A stretch of DNA of 40,042 nucleotides from an uncultured Pelagibacteraceae bacterium (GTDB lineage: Bacteria; Pseudomonadota; Alphaproteobacteria; Pelagibacterales; Pelagibacteraceae): positions 1 through 40,042 of the forward strand of contig CACAZG010000005.1 in the NCBI GenBank assembly GCA_902536975.1, read 5' to 3'. Shown piece after piece: positions 34,122-40,042 of the stretch. The translations under genes were made by a program, and so were the position numbers. The notes beneath the pieces are model-generated. The model made no database searches. It had not been told where the DNA came from and saw only the letters and a list, made by a program, of their open reading frames with translations. How positions within the stretch are numbered: the first letter of the stretch is position 1; each line of letters opens with the position of its first letter.

Positions 34122-35897
34122 ATGAAAAAAAAGAATTTAAGAAGCAAACTATGGTTTGATGATCCTAAAGATCCAGGTATGACAGCCATGTATTTAGAAA
34201 GATATCTAAATTATGGACTTACAAGAGAAGAACTTCAATCAGGTAATCCAATAATAGGTATTGCACAGTCAGGTAGTGATTTGTCACCATGCAATAGACA
34301 TTTTTTATCTTTGAGCAAAAGAATTAAAGATGGAATTAGAAGAGCAGGTGGTATTCCGATGGAATTTCCTACTCACCCAATCCAAGAAACTGGAAAAAAG
34401 CCTACTGCAATGTTGGATCGAAATTTATCTTACTTATCATTGGTCGAAGTTCTTTACGGTTATCCAATAGATGGAGTAATACTTACAACTGGTTGTGATA
34501 AAACTACTCCGGCAGCTTTAATGGCAGCTGCTACAGTAAATATTCCTGCAATTGTTTTATCTGGTGGCCCAATGCTTGATGGAAATTATAAGGGCAAAAA
34601 AGCTGGAGCAGGAACCATTATTTGGGAGGCAAGAAGATTGCATGCTAAAGGAGAAATTAATTACGACGAATTTATGGATATGGCAGCTGCATCTTCACCA
34701 AGTCCTGGTCATTGTAATACAATGGGAACTGCTTCATCAATGAATTCAGTGGCGGAAGCGTTGGGAATGTCTTTACCTGGATGTGCTGTGATACCGGCAC
34801 CTTATCGAGAAAGAGAACAAATTTCTTTTGAGACAGGATCGAGAATTGTAAATATGGTCCATGAAGATCTTACACCCTCTAAAATAATGACAAAGAAAGC
34901 TTTTGAAAATGCAGTTGTGGTTGCTAGTGCTATAGGTGCATCAAGTAATTGTACTACTCATCTAATTGCAATTGCGAAACACATGGGTGTAAAATTTGAT
35001 TTATCTAATTGGCAAAAATTAGGTCATAAAATTCCTTTATTGGCGAACTGCCAACCTGCTGGAGAACATTTAATGGAGGGTTTTTACAGAGCAGGCGGTA
35101 TACCTGCAATCATGAAAGAATTAATGAAGCATAAAAAAATTCACCAAAACTTAATTACTGTAACAGGTAAAACAGTTGCTCAAAACTTAAGAAAAAAAAT
35201 CAATGTCGATAGAGATGTAATAAAAACTTTCAAAGATAATTTAACTGATAAGGCTGGTTTTTTAGTTATGAAAGGTAATTTCTTTTCATCAGCAATCATG
35301 AAAACTTCAGTTATTAGCAAAGAATTTAGGGAAAGATATTTGTCAAATCCTAAACATCCAAATGTCTTTAAAGGTAAAGCTGTAGTTTTTGAAGGTCCTG
35401 AAGATTATCATAAAAGAATAAATAGCAAAAAGTTAAAGATTGACGAAAATTCAATCTTAATAATAAGAGGATGTGGACCTGTTGGATACCCAGGGTCTGC
35501 TGAAGTGGTGAACATGCAACCACCAGATAGATTATTAAAAAAGGGCATAAATGCTTTACCAACCCTTGGTGACGGTAGACAGAGCGGTACCTCAGAAAGT
35601 CCATCAATACTTCATGTATCACCAGAATCTGCAGTAGGTGGAGATTTAGCAATTGTTAAGACTGGTGATAAAATGACAATAGATTTAAAAAAAAGAAGAG
35701 TAGACCTTCAAATAACAAAATTAGAATTTACAAAAAGAAGAAAAAAGAAAAAAATAAAAAAACTTACTAATCAGACTCCTTGGCAAGAAATTTCTAGATC
35801 AAATGTTGGCCAACTCGAAGATGGTGCATGTATAATTTCAAGAGATCAATATTTAGATATTACTAAAACTAAGGGTATTTTAAGAAACTCCCATTAG
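34122..35897 (+). CDS. IlvD/Edd-family sugar-acid dehydratase
   Basis: 591 residues, [2Fe-2S]-type dehydratase of the pentonate/aldonate branch, not dihydroxy-acid dehydratase in branched-chain synthesis. I chose ATG 34122 over the TTG one codon earlier. Landmarks: LRSKLWFDDPKDPGMTAMYLERY, SDLSPCN, LTTGCDKTTPAALMAA and SPGHCNTMGTASSMN carry the candidate cluster cysteines. The stretch GASSNCTTHLIAIAKH is a variant of the usual GSTNxxxH segment. GCGPVGYPGSAE and DGRQSGTS are the C-terminal blocks. A lysine/arginine-rich insert (KRRKKKKIKKL) precedes the end. It dehydrates an aldonate to a 2-keto-3-deoxy acid. It starts a run that includes the hydroxyacid dehydrogenase, which begins directly after its stop codon. 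Confidence 0.9.
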   Translation: MKKKNLRSKLWFDDPKDPGMTAMYLERYLNYGLTREELQSGNPIIGIAQSGSDLSPCNRHFLSLSKRIKDGIRRAGGIPMEFPTHPIQETGKKPTAMLDRNLSYLSLVEVLYGYPIDGVILTTGCDKTTPAALMAAATVNIPAIVLSGGPMLDGNYKGKKAGAGTIIWEARRLHAKGEINYDEFMDMAAASSPSPGHCNTMGTASSMNSVAEALGMSLPGCAVIPAPYREREQISFETGSRIVNMVHEDLTPSKIMTKKAFENAVVVASAIGASSNCTTHLIAIAKHMGVKFDLSNWQKLGHKIPLLANCQPAGEHLMEGFYRAGGIPAIMKELMKHKKIHQNLITVTGKTVAQNLRKKINVDRDVIKTFKDNLTDKAGFLVMKGNFFSSAIMKTSVISKEFRERYLSNPKHPNVFKGKAVVFEGPEDYHKRINSKKLKIDENSILIIRGCGPVGYPGSAEVVNMQPPDRLLKKGINALPTLGDGRQSGTSESPSILHVSPESAVGGDLAIVKTGDKMTIDLKKRRVDLQITKLEFTKRRKKKKIKKLTNQTPWQEISRSNVGQLEDGACIISRDQYLDITKTKGILRNSH

Positions 35898-36866
35898 ATG
35901 AAACCAAAAATACTAGTTTCTAGAAAAATCTCTGATGGAGCAGAGGAAATATTAAAACAAGAATTCGATGTTACTTTAAATTTGAATGACAAACCTTATC
36001 CGTATGAGGAATTAATTAAACTTGTAAATAATTATGATGGATTAATTTCAACAAGTTTTGACAAATTAGACAAGAATTTCTTTGAAAGTTTGACAGGGAG
36101 GTTAAAAGTAATTGGCCATGTTGGAGTTGGATATGATAATATAAATACTCAATCAGCTAAGGAAAAAAACATAAAAATATCGAATACACCGAATGTATTA
36201 AATGATGCTGTAGCAGAAATAACTATTCTACTAATTTTAGCATCTTCAAGAAGAATTGGAGAAGCTTACAATTTAGTAAAGACGAATACCTGGAAAGATC
36301 ACAGACCAGATATTACTAAATTAATGGTTGGTAATGAAATTACAGGAAAAACTTTAGGCATCATAGGAATGGGAAGAATTGGTCAGATTGTTGCTGATAG
36401 AGCAAGAGCTTTTAATATGAAAATAATTTACTTCAATAGAAATAAATTATCTAAAGATCTTGAAAAAGATGCTGCTTATTACTCAGATTTAAAATCAATG
36501 TTACCTAATTGTGATTATGTAAGTTTACATACTCCTGCTACTCCGGAAACAAAAAATATAATCAATTCAGAAACCTTAAAATTATTTCCAAAACATTCAG
36601 TGTTTATAAATACATCAAGAGGATCAACTGTAGATGACGATGCATTAATAGAGGCTTTGAAAAACAAAAAAATTTATGGTGCTGGACTTGATGTATTTAA
36701 TAATGAACCAAATCTAGATAAAAGATATTTAGAATTAGATAATTGTTTTGTCTTACCTCATGTTGGTAGTGCGACACATGAAACTAGATTAGCAATGAGT
36801 ATGTTAGCAGTTAATAATTTAAAGTGTTTTTTTTCAAATAAACCACTGCTTTCAGAAGTGGTTTAA
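35898..36866 (+). CDS. D-isomer 2-hydroxyacid dehydrogenase (glyoxylate/hydroxypyruvate reductase type)
   Basis: 322 residues, NAD(P)-dependent. Rossmann motif GIIGMGRIGQ, catalytic Arg in NTSRGSTVDD, Glu in NNEP and His in LPHVGSATHETR. HVGVGYDNI is the usual pre-domain segment. Such enzymes reduce glyoxylate, hydroxypyruvate or 2-keto acids, or the reverse. The dehydratase stop and this start abut, so co-translation is likely. The 3' end holds a 9-bp stem-loop covering the stop codon. The true substrate is unknown; serving the 2-keto acid from the dehydratase is an inference. Confidence 0.88.
   Translation: MKPKILVSRKISDGAEEILKQEFDVTLNLNDKPYPYEELIKLVNNYDGLISTSFDKLDKNFFESLTGRLKVIGHVGVGYDNINTQSAKEKNIKISNTPNVLNDAVAEITILLILASSRRIGEAYNLVKTNTWKDHRPDITKLMVGNEITGKTLGIIGMGRIGQIVADRARAFNMKIIYFNRNKLSKDLEKDAAYYSDLKSMLPNCDYVSLHTPATPETKNIINSETLKLFPKHSVFINTSRGSTVDDDALIEALKNKKIYGAGLDVFNNEPNLDKRYLELDNCFVLPHVGSATHETRLAMSMLAVNNLKCFFSNKPLLSEVV
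36839..36865 (+). terminator. Stem-loop across the end of the hydroxyacid dehydrogenase gene
   Basis: TAAACCACT (36839-36847) pairs with AGTGGTTTA (36857-36865) over a 9-nt loop and overlaps the stop codon (36864-36866). There is no T tract after it, so it is a weak or non-canonical terminator, or an mRNA 3'-end stabiliser. Confidence 0.4.
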
Positions 36867-36989
36867 TATTCGACTAAAGGTTGTACCATTAAAATTATAT
36901 ATATTATATATAAACAAATTCTTTCTTTTATTTGAAATCTTTTTCTCTTTGTGTTTAAATTTAGGTAATAACACAATTGAGAGGAAATA
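36867..36989. promoter_or_regulatory. Intergenic promoter region of the TRAP operon
   Basis: 123 bp of AT-rich sequence before the TRAP binding-protein gene. It contains TTATATATA-T-TATATATAA (36895-36913), low-complexity and possibly a promoter core, and ends in GAGAGGAAATA, a strong ribosome-binding site. The gap indicates that the TRAP genes can be expressed independently of the upstream dehydratase genes. Confidence 0.4.
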
Positions 36990-38006
36990 ATGTTAAAATT
37001 AATAACTAAACTAACAGCTGCTATTGCCGTAGTATCTATTGCTTTATTTGGTTCTGCTCACGCAAAAACTCTTAAAATAGAAACTCACTTCACAGCAAGC
37101 TCACCAAATGGTGAAGTTGCAGCTCAATTTGCTAAGAATGTAGAAAAGTTCTCTGGGGGAAGCTTAAAAGTACAAATGTTCTATTCGTCATCTGTAACAG
37201 GTAAGTCTGCTGAGGTATTTAACTCTGCACAAACTGGAATTATTGACTGTGATATGACAGGTGCTGGTTATCAAACTGGTAAAAATGCTGCATTCCAATT
37301 TGCAGGAGATGTAATGGGTGGATATGATAACCCATATCAACAATACGAATTCTTGAATTTCCCAGGAGCTCAAGAAGCTGTAGATGCACTTTATAATAAA
37401 TATGGAATGACATTAATTGGTTGGTGGATACCAGGACATGAGTCTTTAATTTCTAGCAGACCAATTCCAGATGTTGCTTCACTAAAAGACTTTAAATTTA
37501 GATCACCTCCAGGAATGGAAAGTATGATCTTTACAGCATTAGGAGCTAAACCAATCGTTATGGATTTCGGTGAAGTTCCAACTGCTTTACAAACTGGTCT
37601 AATCGATGGTGCTGACTATTCATCGTTAGCTACAAACTATGCTGGTGGACACTATGAGCAAAACAAATATGCTACATATCCAGGTTTCCACTCTATGCCA
37701 GCTGACCACTTAGCTTGTAACACTAAAGTTTGGAATAAGTTAAAGCCTCATGAACAAGGTGCGATGTTAGCTGCAATCGAAATCTGTGGTAGAACTATCA
37801 CTAGCTTGGTTGAAAGAAAAAACGCAGAAGCTGTAAAAGCTTTACAAGAAATGGGTGTTACTCTTCATGACTGGTCTAGAGAAGACAGACTTAAATTCAG
37901 ACAAGCTGCACTTGGCGCTTGGGAAGAATGGAAGAAAAAGTCTCCAGAAGCTGCTGCTCTTATAGAGATTCATAAAGCTTACATGAAAGCTAACGGTATC
38001 CTATAA
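36990..38006 (+). CDS. dctP: TRAP transporter solute-binding protein (DctP family)
   Basis: 338-residue periplasmic receptor with a signal peptide cleaved near residue 25 (after AHA). KFRSPPGMESMIFTALGAKPIVMDFGEVPTALQTGLIDGAD is the conserved ligand region; its Arg (in FRSPPG) normally makes the salt bridge to a carboxylate. This predicts an organic-acid ligand. The gene has its own 5' region with a strong ribosome-binding site and is followed by a stem-loop before the membrane subunits. The gene context (two sugar-acid dehydratases) favours a sugar or hydroxy acid. Confidence 0.9.
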   Translation: MLKLITKLTAAIAVVSIALFGSAHAKTLKIETHFTASSPNGEVAAQFAKNVEKFSGGSLKVQMFYSSSVTGKSAEVFNSAQTGIIDCDMTGAGYQTGKNAAFQFAGDVMGGYDNPYQQYEFLNFPGAQEAVDALYNKYGMTLIGWWIPGHESLISSRPIPDVASLKDFKFRSPPGMESMIFTALGAKPIVMDFGEVPTALQTGLIDGADYSSLATNYAGGHYEQNKYATYPGFHSMPADHLACNTKVWNKLKPHEQGAMLAAIEICGRTITSLVERKNAEAVKALQEMGVTLHDWSREDRLKFRQAALGAWEEWKKKSPEAAALIEIHKAYMKANGIL

Positions 38007-38028
38007 TAAAAAGCGCTTAACAAAATAT

Positions 38029-38068
38029 AGAAGGGCCTGAAATAGGCCCTTCTTATAAAATTTTTTTT
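38029..38068 (+). terminator. Stem-loop between the TRAP binding protein and membrane subunits
   Basis: AGAAGGGCCT (38029-38038) pairs perfectly with AGGCCCTTCT (38044-38053) over a 5-nt loop. The T tract (38061-38068) starts 7 nt after the stem, so termination may be partial. The strong stem could also protect the upstream mRNA end. Confidence 0.75.
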
Positions 38069-38072
38069 GCCT

Positions 38073-38657
38073 ATGAGTGATAAAGAATTACAAGACAAGC
38101 AATTACAAGAGCAAAATGAAAAAGTTGCAAGTAAAGACGATTTTCCAATAAATTGGATTGATAGAATTTCATTATTTTTAAGCCACACAATTAAGTATTT
38201 AATCCCTGTTATAGTAATCGTAATGATGTATGAAATTTTTATGAGGTACGTGCTATTTAAACCAACATTATGGGCTAATGAATTATGTTTATGGTTAGCT
38301 GGTGTTTGTTATTTAGTTGGTGGAATATATGCAACAAGGCTTAGAAGTCATATCAGAATTGTCTTATTATATGACTATGTAAGTAGGCCAACTCAGCGTA
38401 TTTTTGATCTAATTAGTACTGTAATTATTGTCACTTTTGCAGCTGCCGTAATTTATGGAGGAATGGAGGATGCATATAGATCATTTATAAATTGGGAGAG
38501 ATTTGCAACTTATTGGGATCCACCAATTCCTGCAACTATGAAGCCACTCACGCTTATTTGTATATTTCTTATAGCACTACAATCAATAAATAACTTAATT
38601 ATTGACTGGAAAAATCCTAAAGAAAAACAGTACCAACCTGCCAAAGATTTAAAATAA
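38073..38657 (+). CDS. dctQ: TRAP transporter small permease subunit (DctQ)
   Basis: 194 residues from the ATG at 38073; a TTG two codons earlier is a poorer start. Four hydrophobic helices (for example YLIPVIVIVMMYEIFMRYVLF) follow a hydrophilic N-terminus. WANELCLWLAGVCYLVGGIYATRLRSHIRI matches the family's conserved E-x-x-x-W-x-x-x-x-G-x-x-Y and HI-R-I landmarks. It lies 19 bp after the end of the stem's right arm and 1 bp before dctM. Confidence 0.88.
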   Translation: MSDKELQDKQLQEQNEKVASKDDFPINWIDRISLFLSHTIKYLIPVIVIVMMYEIFMRYVLFKPTLWANELCLWLAGVCYLVGGIYATRLRSHIRIVLLYDYVSRPTQRIFDLISTVIIVTFAAAVIYGGMEDAYRSFINWERFATYWDPPIPATMKPLTLICIFLIALQSINNLIIDWKNPKEKQYQPAKDLK

Positions 38658-38658
38658 A

Positions 38659-39981
38659 ATGGAATTTGAGATAGGAACACTCTCAATAATACTAATAGTA
38701 GGACTATTAGCATTGATATCAATAGGTGTGCCTATGGGTTTTGCTTCAGGTTTTATGGGAGCAGTGCTTGTGTTTTTATATATAGGTGAACATGCTTTAG
38801 GAATTTTGCTTTCAAGATATTATTCTCTTGTTGTAACTTACTCATTCTTATCGGTACCATTATTTATATTCATGGCCTCCTTACTTGAACGCTCGAATAT
38901 TGCAAGAGATTTGTATGATGCGCTAAATGCTTGGTTAAGAAAAACTAGAGGTGGAGTAGGTGTAGTAACAGCAATCATGGCAACAATCATGGCAGCGATG
39001 AGTGGAATTATCGGAGGAGAGATAGTTTTGTTGGGGCTGATTGCACTACCCCAGATGTTGCGATTGAAATATGATCAAGATATGTCGATTGGTATTATTT
39101 GTGCATCAGGTTCTCTAGGCACAATGATCCCACCATCGATTGTTTTAATTATTTATGGACTAACAACAGAAACTTCAATTACCATGTTGTTCCAAGAAGC
39201 AATTGTTCCTGGTCTAATGATATCTGGTTTAATAATTACATACATTCTTATTCGAACAAGAATACAACCTCATCTTGCACCACTTAGTGATGAGCCAGCA
39301 TTAACTTTAAAAGAAAAGATGTCATATCTTCCTGGTCTTTTACCACCTATTGGTATTGTAATAATTGTTTTGGGATCAATTTATTCTGGTATGACTGGTA
39401 TTACAGAAGCAGCTGGTATGGGTGTAGTTGCAACACTAATTATAATAGCTGCTAGAAAAGAGTTAACATGGTTTTTGTTTAAAGATGCACTTGTTAGAAC
39501 CTTTAAAGCTTCAGGAACTATATTAACAATTACTTTTGGTGCTACAGTTTTAGCAGGAGCCTATTCTCTTGCAGGAGGACCCACTTATGTTGCTGAAACA
39601 ATTTTAGCCTATGATTTAAAGCCAATGTATTTAATTTTTATGATGCAAATAATGTTTTTAATAATGGGTGCGTTCATGGATTGGGTTGGAATAGTTCTAT
39701 TAGCAATGCCAGTTTTTTTACCAATAGTACTAGCTCTAGGTTTTGATCCTATTTGGTTTGGAATACTATTCTGTGTAAATATGCAGGTTTCATTTTTAAG
39801 CCCACCATTTGGTCCTGCAGCATTCTATTTAAAATCAGTTGCTCCACCACACATTTCACTAACTGATATTTTCAGAGGTTTTGCACCATTTATAGTAATC
39901 CAATTGATTGTTTTGGCTTGTGTTATGTTCTTTCCAGAAGCAATGACGCAAAACTTCCACGATTTTGTCCCTAGAAAATAA
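38659..39981 (+). CDS. dctM: TRAP transporter large permease subunit (DctM)
   Basis: 440-residue membrane protein with about 12 helices, the sodium-driven translocation subunit. GVPMGFASGFMGAVLVF, SVPLFIFMASLLERSNIARDLYDAL, and the repeated ASGSLGTMIPPSIVLIIYG and SPPFGPAAFYLKS are family signatures. It starts 1 bp after dctQ and its stop overlaps the next ATG (TAATG). With DctP and DctQ it completes the TRAP importer. Confidence 0.95.
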   Translation: MEFEIGTLSIILIVGLLALISIGVPMGFASGFMGAVLVFLYIGEHALGILLSRYYSLVVTYSFLSVPLFIFMASLLERSNIARDLYDALNAWLRKTRGGVGVVTAIMATIMAAMSGIIGGEIVLLGLIALPQMLRLKYDQDMSIGIICASGSLGTMIPPSIVLIIYGLTTETSITMLFQEAIVPGLMISGLIITYILIRTRIQPHLAPLSDEPALTLKEKMSYLPGLLPPIGIVIIVLGSIYSGMTGITEAAGMGVVATLIIIAARKELTWFLFKDALVRTFKASGTILTITFGATVLAGAYSLAGGPTYVAETILAYDLKPMYLIFMMQIMFLIMGAFMDWVGIVLLAMPVFLPIVLALGFDPIWFGILFCVNMQVSFLSPPFGPAAFYLKSVAPPHISLTDIFRGFAPFIVIQLIVLACVMFFPEAMTQNFHDFVPRK

Positions 39982-40042
39982 TGCAAAATATAGGTTTTAT
40001 TGGTACTGGCCTTATGGGCTTTCCAATGGCAAAAAACATTCT
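39981..40042 (+). CDS. 3-hydroxyisobutyrate/tartronate-semialdehyde reductase-like (N-terminus only)
   Basis: 20 codons are visible before the right edge: MQNIGFIGTGLMGFPMAKNI. This is the dinucleotide-binding start of beta-hydroxyacid dehydrogenases (GxGxMGxPMAxN). The start overlaps the dctM stop by one base, so it belongs to the TRAP operon. Tartronate-semialdehyde reductase would fit sugar-acid use; 3-hydroxyisobutyrate dehydrogenase is equally possible on this fragment. Confidence 0.75.
   Translation, partial: MQNIGFIGTGLMGFPMAKNI

Noticed and set aside
35700-35770. Lysine/arginine-rich insert near the end of the IlvD/Edd dehydratase as a sign of frameshift
   Set aside because: The frame continues into a normal C-terminus (GQLEDGACIISRDQYLD); a basic insert is the simpler reading.
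36895-36913. TA-repeat inverted arms as an operator
   Set aside because: Low-complexity TATATA sequence pairs with itself by default; kept only as a possible promoter core.
1-40042. CRISPR arrays, insertion sequences, phage genes, tRNA or rRNA genes, toxin-antitoxin pairs
   Set aside because: No regularly spaced direct repeats, transposase or integrase motifs, cloverleaf-like intergenic sequence or paired small genes were recognised by eye; the spacers are too short for most of these.

Overview
The window is AT-rich, extremely compact alphaproteobacterial DNA that reads as a SAR11 (Pelagibacterales) chromosome. The evidence is a proteorhodopsin at the left edge, a strong A/T bias in codon use (lysine, asparagine and isoleucine-rich proteins), almost no intergenic space, and a heavy load of periplasmic binding-protein transporters. 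The species assignment is inferred from these features, not from a search.

Layout. (1) 1-16015 is core genome: a blue-type proteorhodopsin (partial, minus strand), a propionate/acetate-CoA ligase with an SMR exporter, dihydroorotase, a YgfZ-like Fe-S assembly factor, a MazG-like pyrophosphohydrolase, fumarase C, an AsmA-like protein, a UvrD-type helicase, an Xaa-Pro aminopeptidase, and the minus-strand group lpxC-bamD-ligA. (2) 16180-18554 holds a ribose-class binding protein, a RbsD/FucU mutarotase and a ribokinase-family kinase, with no ABC permease or ATPase beside them. (3) 18555-25456 is a probable sugar-acid locus: an enolase-superfamily dehydratase and a PdxA-fold dehydrogenase on the minus strand, divergent from a complete tripartite tricarboxylate-type transporter (TctC-TctB-TctA), an SDR dehydrogenase and an unusual ROK protein. 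(4) 25641-31646 is a complete glucose/mannose-class ABC importer followed by an aldose 1-dehydrogenase-like SDR and a Gfo/Idh/MocA oxidoreductase. (5) 31639-40042 holds a DMT exporter and a UxaA-type hydro-lyase on the minus strand, divergent from an IlvD/Edd sugar-acid dehydratase, a 2-hydroxyacid dehydrogenase, a complete TRAP transporter and the start of a 3-hydroxyisobutyrate dehydrogenase-family gene.

From 16 to 40 kb the window is therefore four consecutive uptake-plus-oxidation modules. Together they suggest non-phosphorylative use of aldoses and sugar acids: import, C1 oxidation by the SDR, dehydration by IlvD/Edd, UxaA or enolase-type enzymes, then NAD-linked reductases or dehydrogenases. 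No lactonase or 2-keto-3-deoxy-aldonate aldolase is visible, so the routes are incomplete within the window.

Two structural themes recur. Every one of the four binding-protein genes has a purine-rich Shine-Dalgarno site and is followed by a strong stem-loop, three of them sitting between the binding protein and its own membrane subunits. All six convergent gene pairs end within -9 to +1 bp of each other. No rRNA, tRNA, CRISPR, insertion sequence or phage gene was recognised.
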